Origin: Zizania palustris
Lineage: Eukaryota; Streptophyta; Magnoliopsida; Poales; Poaceae
Reading direction: 5' to 3'
Assembly (NCBI GenBank): GCA_019279435.1
Contig: JAAALK010000289.1
Coordinates: forward strand, 54,124,140-54,188,139
Length of the DNA stretch: 64,000 nt
Made by a program: the position numbers and the translations under genes
The notes under the pieces: model-generated
Told to the model about the DNA's origin: nothing
The model's input: only the letters and a program-made list of their open reading frames with translations
The model's database searches: none
In this document: in pieces, positions 11,028 to 23,483 of the stretch
How positions within the stretch are numbered: position 1 is the stretch's first letter
Layout: every line of letters begins with the position of its first letter

Positions 11028-13608
11028 ATCAGCTTCTCCTGTACATAAACCTTTACCCTCCTGACTTGGTAGCCAGATGTTTGCTGAGCTAAATCATTTG
11101 TAGTTGAATTGGATTCTATGGACACGTGGGAAATTTTGAAATCATCGAAGGTAGTAATTATGTCTAAACATCTATCCAAGTTGCTATTTATCAAGCCATT
11201 AAAACATTGAGAAATTTTAACTACTTGTTGCACTACTAACAGAGAATCACCATATGCATGAACATGTTTGACACCCATGGAATCCATCAATTCGAGTCCT
11301 AGTAATAAATCTTCGTATTCGGCTTGGTTATTAGTAGAAGGAAATTCTAAATGGGCCGAGGTTTCAGAGCGCATGCCACTAGGTGATATGAGAACTACTC
11401 CAATACCTTGGTAATTCTTGCAAGCCGAACCATCAAAATAAAGTTTCCATGGCACTACTTCAATCAGAGCAATGTTGTTACCCCAATCGACATCTATGTG
11501 GTGATCAACTATAAAATTAGTGACGACTTGGCCTTTCATAGCTTTCAAAGGTTCATAAGCCAAATCATATTCAATTAAAGCATAGGCCCACTTCCCGATT
11601 CTGCCACTTAGAATCGGCTTTTGCAACATGTATTTTACGACGTCGGTTTGACAAGCAACAATACATGTAATAGGGAGAAGATAGTGGCGTAAATTGGTAC
11701 ACACATAATAAAGTGATAAACACAAATGCTCTACAAACACGTACCTTGTCTTAGCGTCTAGCAGGCGCCGACTTAAGAATGTGATGATGTACTCTCTCCC
11801 CTCCACCTCCTGAGTTAGCATGGCTCCTATCACGTTGTCTTCTGCAACAATATACAGCCGAAACATAATTCCGGATTTTGGTGCTCTTACCACGGGTGGT
11901 GTCGACAAGCACTATTTAATTTTATCAAAGGCACATTGCTGACTTGCCCCCAAGTGAACTCGGCTTCATTCTTATCCAGGGTATAGGGTCAAAAGAATCG
12001 ATCTTGCCAGACAAGTTAGATATAAAGAGACGCAAATAATTCATCATGCCTAGCAACTTTTGCACATCTCTTTTCCTTGTCGGCGCTTCAAAGATTCTAA
12101 TCTGTTCAAGCTGCTTAGGATCAATCTCGATACCTCTTTCATGAATCATGAATCCTAAGAACTTGCCTTCCGACACGCCAAAAGCACATTTGAGTGGGTT
12201 CATTTTTAAGCCATACTGGCGCATTCTATCAAAAGCGACTCTAAAATCGACTAAATGGTTTCCCATAGCATCCGATTTAACTACAACATCATATATGTAG
12301 ACTTCTAGCATAACTCCTAGCAAGTCGTGAAAGTTCAAATTCATAGCACGTTGATATGTAGCGTCAGCGTTCTTTAAACCAAAAGTCATAACGACCCACT
12401 CAAACAAGCCGACAAAACCAGGGCATCGAAAGGCTATCTTGTAGACGTCCTCTTCGTCCATAAAATTTTGATTATAACCAGCGTTGTCGTCAAGAAAACT
12501 TAGTGCCTTGTGTCCTGAAGCATCGTTGATCAACATGTCGGCTATCGGCATGGGATATTCGTCCTTTGGAGTGGCCTTGTTCAGATCGCTGAAATCAATA
12601 CAAATTAGTATTTTTCCACTCCCCTTCTTTTCTACAGGCACAATGTTAGCAACCCATTCAGCATACCTGCATGGCCTAATAAATTCAGCCTTGAGTAATC
12701 GTTCTACCTCTTCTTTAACTCGGTCATATGCGGCCGAATTAAAGCAATGAGGGGGCTGTTTATAAGGCCTAAACCCGGGTTTAATAGGTAGCCGATGCTC
12801 TATGAGCTCGCGGCTTAATCCGGGCATCTCGTTGTACTCCCATGCAAAACAATCAACGTACGACCAAAGAAATTTTATTGCTTCAGCCTTTTCATCACCC
12901 TGTAAATTTTGGTTTACAAAAGTCGGCCTTGGAATGTTACCATCGCTTATATCGACCTCCTCTAAAGGATCCGCCGACGCAAAACCTTGCCCTAACTTTT
13001 TTACTTCACTAAAGTTTTCAATGGATTCAGCTATACCGTCTTTAGAAGACCGATATTGCTCTACGCGAGACTCCAGCCAATCAAGATTACTTTTACTAGA
13101 CATGACTACTAATTTAGAAATAGCCGTGCTACACCAGCCGGGTTTACAAACACGGGTACAAAACGTCCTCCGGTAACGCTAATGAAATCGTAGTCCGAGA
13201 GGTCTCTACTTTATAGACACTCTACTTTGTTATGGATGGCATCAATGGATACGTCTGCCAATGCCACTTGGGCCGAAGTATCTGCTGGCACGACCTCCAC
13301 ATCATCACCGTCCCATTGGATTAGGCATTGGTGCAAAGTAGAAGGGATACAACAATTTGCGTGAATCCAATCATGCCCAAGTAGCAAACTATAGTTACCT
13401 TGCACGTCAACGACGAAAAATGTTGTCGGCAACGTCTTGTTACCCACTGTCAACTCTAGGGAGAGTACACCCTTTGCTTCGGAGCTTTCGCCGTTGAATT
13501 CATTGAGCATTAGGTTGGTTTTCTTCAAGTCCTCCTCGTTCCTGCCAAGCATCTTTAAAAGAGAGTACGACATTAGATTGATAGTAGCGCCGCCATCGAC
13601 AAGCATCC
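11028..13608 (-). pseudogene. G1 pol fragment: protease, reverse transcriptase, RNase H, archaeal-type RNase H
   Basis: This belongs to a second Ty3/gypsy family. From 13608 downwards, the protease (MLVDGGATINLM, then GNYSLLLGHDWIH) runs to about 13211 and ends near IHNKVECL. The reverse transcriptase (11925-13103) shows CIDFSDLNKATPKDEYPMP. Its active site reads YIYD instead of YIDD or YMDD, so a catalytic Asp is lost. RNase H and a second RNase H (YFDGSACKN, AEYEDLLLGL, YGDSLLVVQQ) follow to 11028, where RT-A interrupts. The protease is split by COP after Arg-Met, and the upstream codons resume at 33368. The integrase part would lie beyond the left edge. Confidence 0.85.
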
Positions 13609-15633
13609 TGAGAAACCAAGGGTGGTTTTGGTCTGAATGATGAGTGATTGACAAGGATGAGCGTCTGAGCGGTTGAGTGATTGAGAGTGAGTTGAGTGCA
13701 TCAAGGTTTTTGATGTGGAATGGAGGTTTGGCTGCCGAGGGATTTAGCAGTGCGTCGCGTTCTTGTTTTGGCTTGTCTTGTTTGTGCAGGAAGGAGATGT
13801 TGACCGACTGTCGACAGTGGGTGATCGAGGGTCGAGCGGGGAGCTTGATATCGGAGGATCAGGGAGGTCGGGCGAAGTTTAAGAAGATCTCAAGAGTGCA
13901 CGAAGAGATAGAGCGAGACTTGGACGGACGGCTGACTGCGACGGCGTGTCGACCGGAGTGGCTTGAGGGAGGCCAGGACAATCATTCAGGCGGCTTGAGG
14001 GGATCGAGATAGGAAGTGGCTTGCTGGCGCTCGGAGGCGCGAAGCGGTGTCACGAGTCGAAGGGCTGAGAGACTTTGTCGGTTTTTGCTGAAAACCGTCG
14101 AAATGTTTAATGTTTTTGTTAATTCAATAAATAGGTGTCTAGTTTTAGTTTAAATTTTCAGTTTTGTAGTGTAGCCTTTGGGTATATTTTTATAGTGGTT
14201 TTACTCCAAAAATGTATTAAAAGGAGAGTCTAATTGTAATTTTTCTTTTAGGTTTTATAGGGTAATTTTCAGAATTGCTAATTCTGAAATTACTAAGGGT
14301 CTATGTGTCAAATGGGGGCTTCTAGAAGAGTTGGTAGGATATTATCCCCCCATGTTGGCTGAACTTTTTGAGCACTTGAGAGACAAATTTTGCAATGAAA
14401 ATACTTGAGAAAACTTCAGTTTGAAGAAATATGGACGAGGAATAGTGATTTCCAGCAGATTTTCAGATTCTGCACAGTAGTTTCGGCAAAAACTATTCAC
14501 TGTAAGTCTGCTTCCAGCGCAGTTAATTTCTGTGGTCGAAATCGTTTTCGTGCTGCGTTTTCTGGAGAATCTAGTGCTGAAGTTGATGTTGAAGTTTATG
14601 TAACTTTTGTTGGGAATAGTTTGAATGATCCATTTTCGGAAGTTACAACTTGTTTCTATGATGTGTTCTGAATTATTGTTCTGCTCAAAGTAGGCACCAC
14701 AGTGCTGAAAAAATTATCCTGAAAAGTGGTTCAGTTTTGGTTTTGCTCCCCACATGTTTGATGAAATGTTTCATCAAGTGTTCATTAGGCTTTTGGCTGA
14801 TCATTGAAGTAGTTTTTGAGTGATTTCATGTTTGAATGATGAACTAAATATTTTGTGTAAATATCAAGTAGTTAATCCTGAATTTCACCTAGAAATATTT
14901 GAGGATCCTGTTGCTTCTGAATACTTTGATGAACTGAAATGTTTTTGTTTGTGATGATATCATTCTTAAATTAGTGTGATCCTTTCTGGATATGGTCAAT
15001 CCTTGAATCAGTGTAATTTTAATCTGAAATACATGATTGAGGCACTGCTTTTATATCTTGTTCATCAAGACACTTGTATGCAGTTCTGTTTTTCAGTGAT
15101 TCGATCATTTGAACCTGCAATCAGTGAGTCTTAGAAAAGGGACCAGTACTAGTTTAATTCAACTGCATTGTTAAAATGAGCTTAAAATTGAAAGAAGTGC
15201 AGAATTTGTTTGTGCTACTTGATCTGTGTATCTGAAAAGGAGTCATCAATATCTCAGTTCTTGTGATCTGCCTATTTTCTAATTCAATTGTCTAGTGGTC
15301 CAGATTGTGTCAAGTTCTTATGCTACTGGGTTTGGATGTTGAATCAAATCAAATCAGATTGTTTTGAGTATTCGAAACTTATTTGAATCCTGTTTTGGTA
15401 ATCTGAGTTCAGAGCAAATTTCTGAGAAGAGTTCTCTGAATTGATATATTGTGCTGATCAGTTCACTTTAGTTCAAGCTAGTGATTCTATTTTCAGTATT
15501 TGATTTTCAATCAAATATATCTGAACTCTGTGGTTTTCTGCAATTGAAACAGAATCAATTCAGAATTGTTTCCCTAGTTGAGCTAAATTCATATACATTT
15601 TCAGTTCTGTTTTTGTATGTGTTGTTTGATCTA
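13609..15633 (+). repeat. COP left arm, first segment (presumed LTR, AT-rich)
   Basis: It starts with TG directly after the CATCC duplication. The first 450 bp are GC-moderate. From about 14100 the sequence is AT-rich, with repeated words such as CTGAATTGAAATT. No convincing coding region is seen. An 88-codon open frame at 14405-14671 has no recognisable similarity and is not called a gene. The final CTA at 15631-15633 is one copy of the CACTA-1 duplication. Confidence 0.5.
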
Positions 15634-17251
15634 CACTACAAGAAAACAGTAAATTTTCGTCGGCAATTTTAACTTTCGTCGGTTTTTGGAAAAGCCGACG
15701 GAAGTTAATTCATTTCCGTCGGCCTACAAGACCCGATGGAAGTTAATTTAACTTCCGTCGGCTTTTGACTGTGGCCGACGGAAGATAAAAGGCTTCCACT
15801 CCCGCCCGGGATAAAAGCCATAACTTCCGTCGGCCAATATTAAAGCCAACGGAAGTTAAAATTAACTTTCGTCGGCTTTAGATGTGGCCGACGGAAGTTA
15901 CCTTTCCATCAGCGCGCCTTCTTTTTTTTTCCCAACCCGCGCCCTCTTTTTCCCAGCCCGCGCCTTCTTTTAACCCTAGTTTTTCCGCTTCCCGTCGCCA
16001 CTTCTCCTCTTCCCCGCCACCACCTCCGCGCTACCGGGTCGCCGCCGCCTCCTCGCCTCCACTGCCTCTGCGCGCCTCCCTAGCTTCCCGCCGCCTCCAC
16101 CGCCTCCTCGCCTCTGCCGCCTCCTAGCCTTCCCGCCGCCTCCGCGCGCCTCCCCGGCTTCCCGCCGCCTCCGCCGCCTCAGGAGGAGCTAAGATGAAGG
16201 GCCTCTTCAACTCCAAGCTGCGGATGCCGGCGGACGTCTTGCGACAAACGCGAGAGCTCCTCGTCTTCCTGAGTCCGACACTCCGGCAGTTCTGCTTCTT
16301 GGCCAAGTGAGTCTTTGAACTTTGAAGTCTGAACTGCTTCTGCTCTTGCGTTCTGCACTGCTTCTAGGTTTCTGCCTCACTGCCCTCACGCCCTCGCTGC
16401 CTTGTGCGCACCAGCAGACCAGAAGGAAGCACTGAAGCAGCCGTCCAGAAGCACTCCAATAGGCACAGCAACAGTCCAGAAGCACAGCAGCAGTCCTCTT
16501 CCTGTTGTCGAAGCACCACCGCTAGAGCGTTCTTCTGCTTAGTTTGGACTGATTGATTTCTTGAAGTATTTACTTTTGGCGTTTCTTTTGTTTTGGTGTG
16601 TTTGACTGCGATTTATTTCTTTGCTCCTTTATATCTATTTGAGTATTACTCATGGTTGTCATTGAAATCTGTCTCGGTATGGTATACACCATTTCTTTGA
16701 TTAAGACAACTCCAGGAAGTATGCAAGTCTCCATCTGAGAGAATACCGAATATACTGCTTCAACAGCAAATTTCATCAACATGCTATTAGTATCATTGTT
16801 TTTCTCCATCTGAAATCCATCTGAAATTAGCCGATCTATATCTATTTTTCTCTATTGCGTCATCTACAATTTTTGCTAAACTTCGGCATTTAGTATCATT
16901 ATTTTTCTCCGTTAAAAATCTGTGACATCAGTGCACAGGGCTCATGCTGTGACATTTCTAGACGTACAACACAAGGGATTATTAAGTACACCATCCATTG
17001 GACTATTTTTTTAAAAAAGGAAAAAGTAACTTCCGTCGGCCATATATTAGCCGACGGAAGTTAAGTGTGTTTTTGCTGACGTGGCAAAATACCCCGCTAA
17101 CTTCCGTCGGCTTAACTTCCGTCTACCCGCTTCCGTCGGCCAAAAGCCGACGGAAGTTAGCCTTTTGCCGACGGACGTTAGCTTATTCCGTCGGGAAAGG
17201 GCTAACTTCCGTCGGCTTTAGCCGACGGAAGTTTCCTGGATTGTTGTAGTG
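15634..17251. mobile_element. CACTA-1: non-autonomous CACTA transposon with a captured exon
   Basis: It begins CACTACAAGAAAACAG and ends with the reverse complement of CACTACAACAATCCAGG. It is flanked by CTA on both sides (15631-15633 and 17252-17254), the 3-bp duplication typical of CACTA elements. Both ends are packed with direct and inverted copies of CTTCCGTCGGC, the usual subterminal transposase-binding arrangement. At 1618 bp with no transposase gene, it must be mobilised in trans. The interior (about 15920-16560) is GC-rich and unlike the ends. It contains the MO25-like exon and looks captured. Confidence 0.88.
16194..16310 (+). pseudogene. Captured first exon resembling MO25/CAB39
   Basis: The frame from ATG 16194 begins MKGLFNSKLRMPADVLRQTR and continues ELLVFL before diverging and stopping at 16310. 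This strongly resembles the N-terminus of plant MO25 (calcium-binding protein 39-like scaffold proteins that partner Ste20/GCK-type and NDR kinases): a MKGLF.SK.R.PADV.RQTRELL pattern recalled from the family. Only about 26 residues match, so it is a fragment of one exon. The GC-rich, CCGCC-repeat-rich sequence just upstream may be that gene's 5' leader. It has no visible function here. A database search would settle the identity. Confidence 0.65.
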
Positions 17252-17254
17252 CTA

Positions 17255-18146
17255 CACCTGAATTCTAGGCTAATGTTTTCTGAATCAGTTGAGTACTGTT
17301 TCTTCAGAACCTGTATTAATATTCAAACTTTATTCTGTTTATAATGTTCAATCTAATTGCTTGAATTGCTTTATGTGAAGAGAGTTTTCTGTCTGAAACT
17401 ATTACCCTAGCTATTGTCGGTTTCAGTTCAATATTGCAGTCTTGAGTGCCATTAAGTTGTTCTGAAATTGATGTATAACACATTGAAAATCCTGTTTTCA
17501 ACAAAAGTGACAAGTTCTGTTTAGTGAATGTTGAAATCAAACTTTCACTGATTGTGAGGTATACAGTTTGTTTTCAACAAATGAATGCTGAATGTTATTG
17601 AAATATGTGGAGAACCACTTTGAGGTCTTGACATTGAATAGTCCTGTTTTGAATTTTAAACATTGTGATTGATCTGAAAATTCACAATTGGTTCAGATTC
17701 TGTTTCCCAGTTTCAGTAATCTGTTTTTGTACAGCATTATAATTCATCCAGTTTTTGTACTTGGTTTCAAGGCAAGTACACTATGAATCTGTTGAGTACT
17801 GAAATTGCTTACTGCATATTGAAAATTCAGAATCCAGCAAAGTTTGACATGTTCTGAATCATTAAGAGCTGAACTGAAATTAACTGAAGAAAGATCTGTG
17901 TTGATTCAGTTCATTGAATTTGAAATTCTGTTTTGCTATAGTGTTGTCGGCACTCTCTTTACAATTATGTATTTTTTTAGCAATTAAAACTCAAGGATAT
18001 CTATCTAGTTCAAGTTTTGAATCATTGTGTGCTGAATTGAAATTAATCTGAAAGTAAAACTTGCAAACTGAACCAAATTATGCCTAATGAACTTTGTTGA
18101 AAGTCACTTTTACTATTCATCGTCCGACAAATTTCAGAAGTATAGG
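17255..18146 (+). repeat. COP left arm, second segment (AT-rich)
   Basis: This resumes COP sequence after CACTA-1. It is AT-rich and non-coding, with similar motifs recurring near 17850 and 18015 (TGAATCATT followed by GAAATTAA). It ends with ATAGG at 18142-18146, the left copy of the RT-B duplication. Confidence 0.5.
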
Positions 18147-18640
18147 TGTTGGCGTAAAAGATTATGCTAACAGGTTTCTGAAGATTAAAAACGAACAAAC
18201 GAAGTGTTTGCGAAGTAAACTATTCCAAGCCTCCGAAAGGATAATAGCTTAAAATAGTTTGAAAGTGTGTATTGAATAACTTATATTCAGTCCGTATTAC
18301 AGGGTAAAACAGGGGGTATTTATAGGCCCAAACATTAAGGAAAAGACCATTTTACCCCTCTATTACAACCGACATAGTGGAAACTATTCGGTACCCTTAA
18401 TAGGGCTAAAATGGTAAAAGACTAATCTAATGAGAAAGAAGATAAGTCTTCCATCTTAGCTGGCAAAGAAACTCCCGGAAGGGTCCAAGTTCGAAGATAT
18501 ACTCCGAACTAGAATCCGTCTCCATACTTCGAACTTGATCTACCGTATCTCCGAAGTTATATGCTGGAAACCTTTGACTTAATAACCGGCCTTTGTCCTG
18601 TTACTGCAATAACCCTGAAGATGGAATATTTTCCCCAACA
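18147..18640 (-). repeat. RT-B 3' LTR
   Basis: 494 bp, TGTTGGCG to CCCCAACA. The TATA box on the minus strand is the plus-strand TATTTATA at 18317-18324. On the sense strand a purine tract (CGAGGGGCTAC) immediately precedes the LTR, at 18641-18651. Confidence 0.93.
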
Positions 18641-18967
18641 GTAGCCCCTCGAATACGCTCCTCCGTTAAATCTGTAATGTTAGGAGAGCAGTATACGCAA
18701 GAAAAATAATCATGCGTAGGGGTTAGAAGATTTAATCCATCTCCGAAATACGTGGAAATGTAAAACTTCAAATCAGCTTCTAAGAAAATTACATTCGAAC
18801 TATCTTAGAATTAACTCGAGAAGCCTGAAAGCCTTTTTAGACTTGGAAGAAATAGCCGTTGGCTTTTTCCTTCTAACGGAAGTTACACGATGCGTTAACT
18901 CCGCAACAAAATAACGGTTAAGAATGCAAAACGGCAGATGCAAACGGTAAAAAATCGTGGTCTGGGC

Positions 18968-18975
18968 TATAAATA
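18968..18975 (+). promoter_or_regulatory. TATA box of the RT-B antisense gene
   Basis: TATAAATA lies 113 bp before the ATG at 19081, matching the arrangement in RT-A and RT-E. The rest of 18641-19080 is non-coding and is presumably the upstream region of this gene. Confidence 0.65.
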
Positions 18976-19080
18976 GAGGGCCCAGACCCTTCTCGAGTAC
19001 CTTTCCACCACTTTCGTGCAAACAAGCCATCAGACAAACCCTAGCCTCCGTTTTTCCTCTGAAGCAACCCATGTGATCCC

Positions 19081-22000
19081 ATGGCAAAAACCAGTTTCAA
19101 AGTTCCTGGAGCGGCTTCAGCCTTGGCTCGGCAGCAGTGGCGGCTGCGACATCGGCAACGGCAACTCCGACACCAGTAGTGGCAGCGATGGCGGCGCCAG
19201 GGAGAAATCCCCAACGTGATGATCCTCATGATCTCTTCCCGGCGTCGACGAAGTACGCGGATCAGTCCTATCAGTTGGGTCCCTCAACCTGCAAGAGGGA
19301 ATCGCTCGCGGCCTCAATAGAAGGCAAAATCAGTTCTGGGATCATGATTCGCAAACATGGGAAAGAAGTTATTCCGTCGACAAGGCCCGGAGAAGTGGTT
19401 GTCTTCGAATCCTTCTTCGAAGCTGGATTAGGGCTTCCGGCTGTTGACTTCCTGGCCGAGGTACTGGATTTATTCCACGTTACTCTCCCCCAGCTCTCTC
19501 CGAACGCGATAGCATGCCTTTCTATCTTCGAGTGGGCGTTGTGAGCCGAAGGATGCGAAGGCAGAGCGGAAATCTTCGCAGCTTTACATCGAGCTTCGTG
19601 CCAACCCAAGACTTTCATAGGCCCCGGAGGTGAGAAGATAGTGGTGGCCTTCGGAAGTATTAACTTTCGACTTCGAGACGAATATGCCCTTCGATTTCCA
19701 GCCAAAGCCATCAACGCCAGATGGTACACGGATTGGATCCTTCGCTGGTTTTACGCCAAAGTTGGGGCAGGAAGCCAACTAGCGGGACCTCTTCGGGACA
19801 TAAACTTCCGGAAGGAAGCCCTTGTCCACCCGGACCCAGGCAAGCTTGAAGCCCGGCTCAGCCTTCTCCAACGCATCAGCCATCGCCTGAGTATGAGGGA
19901 TCTGGCAAAGGAGTTCATCGGACTCCAAATCCCTCCTCTGATGGCCAACTGGCCAATCACCTTCGAGGAAGATCCAGAGGGCGGCCTTCGCAATATTTCT
20001 TCAAACTCGAGCCCTGCATGTAACTTCAAAAACAACATATATTATGTATATTTATTCGAAGAAATAACCAATGTTAACTCATTTTCAGCCTCTTCATCCC
20101 CTATAACTTCGGAGCAGATTGTTCGAGCTTCGAAGAAAATATTGGGAGTTCCAACTCCAGCCGAGAAGGAATGGAGGATTAAATTGGTTGGTACTTGGGA
20201 GCGGTCCAACCGAGTATGGGGGCTACTTGAAGTTGTTCCGCCCCCTCTTTTGGATTGGGTACCTTCGGAGAAAGGGCCCAAAAAGAGAAAAGCTGAAGTT
20301 GGAGCCTCGAGCTCTGCCAAGACTCCACTGAAGAAGGTAGCTCGAAAGCCACGAGTTGCTGCGCCTTCAAGCCCAATAGCTTCGGTCTCCAATTCCTCGG
20401 AGGATGAAGGCAGAATGCTTGTTGACCTGATCGACAAGGATGCAGCCCAAACTGATGCAACTATTGATGATGCTGCGAGTGTGCTGGAGTCTCAAGAAAA
20501 CCTTGGGCAAGTGAGGACTCCGATTGCTCAAGAGAATTTACCGCAAGATGGAGCCCCTGTTAATGAAGGCGGAGTCGAAGTTGCTGTAGAATCAACTTCG
20601 ATTCCAGGTGAAGTAACAACGGCCACTCCTGAAGATGCTCCAACAGTCGAAGATTTGACTGTAGACTCCGACGAAGACTTTGGAGTAGCCTTCGACCCGC
20701 CAAGCAGTCCAATGCTCACCCGTCGACAAGACGTCGGAGGTAAACTTCACATAATTCTTTTGTTCTTTTTTCCTGCGAAATTATACAATGTATAATACCT
20801 TTGCTTCAACAGGATCTGCTCCCGTGGAAGAGGTCCGTCCCGAAGATATGATTCCTGGGCCTTCGACAACTTCGAAGCCAATTCCAGAAGTCACTCAAAT
20901 GGGACCTGGAAAAGGCAAAGGCAAGATGGACCACCTCCCTGCTCCGAGCTCAGAATCAACTTCATCTGAATCGACAGACAGAAGCCAATCTACGGAGGGG
21001 GGTCAGTCTACCGAAGTTCCAAAAGATACGGCCCCGCGCTCCGGCTCCTCGCTAAATGAAGATGACCAGCAGGCCTTGAGTATGCTCCCTCTTCTAGATC
21101 CTTTCTTGGAGCGAAGAACCGGACTTCAGACTTTGCTCGAGCCTTTGGATCGAGCTAGCCGCGAAGTCGGGGAGACAGACTTGGTAGCTATCTTGAGCGA
21201 GGCTGAGAGTTCGGAGCTCAATGCTGCTATGGAGCGTGCAGCGTATCAGGTACGAAGTATCTGCAAAGCAAAATTAATCTTATATACAAATAATTTCTCA
21301 CCTTGGTTTTTTCTCTTTGTAGCAAATAGTCTTGGCACGAGCTGCGAACATTTCAAATGAACGCGGAAGCCTTCGCCTTCGAGAGGAAATTACCATGCTT
21401 CAGCGAAATCTTAATATCTCCGAAGGTCGGGTTTCCCACTTAGACAACATGGTTTCAGCGGATCGCAGGGCCAGACAAAGCTTGGAAACTGCGAATAAAG
21501 AGCTCGAAGCAGAACAAATTGTGCTTCGAGCGGAAATTGAAAAGATGCGGGAGGAGCATGCTATGGCGGGACCTGAGCTTGTCAGGATCCGAGAAGAAAA
21601 AGCCAAAGCTGCCGAGGAAGCTAGCCACCTACTCAACCAGAAAAATTCTTTAGCTACGGAGGCAGCTAGGCTCTCTGGAGTGGTAGAAGAATTAACTTCG
21701 GTGAAGGATGCCTTAATCGAAGACAAGCTGAAGTCAGAGAAGGTAGCTGCGGAGGTTATGAACCAACTGCTAGGAGTTCTAGAGTACTTTGGTACTACTG
21801 GGACGCTTCCTTCAGATGACAACATCCCCCTGCTACGACGGCTGAAGAGGATCCAAGGAGCAGCGAAACAAATGAAGACAGCAAGCATTCGGTACGGAGA
21901 AATCTCCGGACAAGTGGCTGCTATCGGCATACTTCGTTACTACGAAGATCTGGGCATATCAAGAACTCCAAACACAGGGGCGGCTCCCATTACCTTTGAC

Positions 22001-22686
22001 GACAATCAGCTTCTTACTCCTTCTGAAGGTGTGGCCGCTGCTTGGCAAGCTTTCCAAACTTCATGGAGAGCCGAAGGTCGCTCTGCGATCAAGGCTTGGA
22101 TTGATGAAGGGCAACGCTAGAAGCAAGCTCGGTCACAAGCTTCGACTATGTAAAGCATCATGCTTTTGTACATTTATGAATGAAAATTTGCTTATCATGT
22201 TTTTAGGCTTTGCCTCATATGGAAGATGTCAAAGTATTAGACGTTAACGAAGAACTCCGCCTACTATGGGCTACCTTCGATATTTTAAAACTTCACAAGC
22301 GCCCTCGATTTTTAGTTCCTCGAGATAGCTCCGGTGTGATTACGCCCGAAGAAAGCAAAGACATATTGTCTTATATTAAAGAGGAAGAAAAAGAAGTTAA
22401 CTTGGAAACTTCATCTTCCGAAGACATTGCATGGTCCGAAGATGAAGATGAAGTTCAAGGTAAAAAGCTTGAAGAACTTGGAAGCTGGGAAAGGAGCCCC
22501 GAACGACTTCGAACTTGGGCCGAGCTTCAACAAGAGCAGAAAGACTTTAGAGCTTCGAAGGGAGGTAGGAGAGTTAAACGCAAAGTTGTTAGAACTCCCG
22601 GCTCTGGAACTAGTCGTTCTAACCTTAGCTCTAGAGATCGAAGGGGTCTTCGATTCCTTCTTGGTATAGATACCGATTTTTCATGA
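19081..22686 (+). pseudogene. RT-B antisense gene, nearly open but broken
   Basis: Exons are inferred as 19081-20019, 20089-20739, 20813-21249, 21323 to about 22140, and 22207-22686. The protein shows the family layout: MAKTSFKVPG start, conserved N-terminal domain (VVVFESFFEAGLGLPAVDFL, MRDLAKEFIGLQIPPLM), basic and Ser-rich linker (KGPKKRKAEVGASS), acidic region, long coiled coil (ERGSLRLREEITMLQRNL onward), and the C-terminal FLLGIDTDFS. Breaks are a 4-bp loss near 19135, a CGA-to-TGA stop at 19541-19543, and a TAG at 22118-22120 shared with RT-A and RT-E. A deletion also removes the fourth splice donor. Exons 2 to 4 and exon 5 are otherwise open. The function is unknown. It converges with gag-pol. 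Confidence 0.82.
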
Positions 22687-22979
22687 TGTAATCATATTTG
22701 TTTGAATAATAAATATCGATTTAAAATTGTCTCCCTATTTACCAGCCCCTCTTTGGGCGTAAGCAACTTCGAACTATATTCAAAGATGGTTAGGTGCAAA
22801 GAAAAACTTAGGAGTACAATTTCGGGGATTCAGAGCCCCTCAGCAATTTAAAGATTGGTTAAAATCTTATAAAATGTCTTCGACTATTTGTAGTCTGAAG
22901 ATTGGTAACTTAGTACCTTATGTTTTGAAAGAAATCACTTTGGACAACTTTCCGGACACTTTAGTGTCCTAAATGATTT

Positions 22980-23290
22980 GTCACTTTGGACTTTTTTAAC
23001 AGACATTCGAAGCTCATGAGCTGAAACTCTGTTTTGTTTTGGCCTCCTTCGGCTCCTTCGGCTCTTTTTGCGAATTCTGTCAAACCAGTGGTTTGGAGTT
23101 CGCAGTGGTCTCCTTGGACTCTTTTTACGGATGCCTACAAGTCGGTGGCTTGGACTCCGCATCATTTGGTCTCCTTGGACTCTTTTTATGGATGTCTACT
23201 AGCCGGTGGCTTGGACTTCGCATTCTGTGGTCTCGAGCTCTTTTACGGATGCCTACAAGCCGGTGGCTTGGACTCCGAATTATTTCATCC
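22980..23290. repeat. Tandem repeat, about 60-bp unit, in the RT-B spacer
   Basis: About five units read like GGTCTCCTTGGACTCTTTTT, then ACGGATGCCTACAAGCCGG, then TGGCTTGGACTCCGA. The position matches that in RT-A and RT-E. The flanks 22687-22979 and 23291-23483 are non-coding 3' sequence. Confidence 0.8.
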
Positions 23291-23483
23291 CACCACGTCG
23301 GAATCTTCGGACCAGTGGTCCGAAGTCCGAAAATATGATTCAAATTAATGACACTTCCCTCTCGGTCAACTCCGCTATTCCAGTGCGTCCACTAGGAAGT
23401 GGGAAGTTTATGAGGGGTAGGCATTATCTGAACCATATGCTTTATTGATTCAGAAAGTATTTACAAATGATTACAAGGAGCCC

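Noticed and set aside
14405..14671. An 88-codon open frame in the AT-rich left arm of COP
   Set aside because: No recognisable motif, no conserved neighbour and a single short frame in low-complexity sequence. There is no support for a gene.
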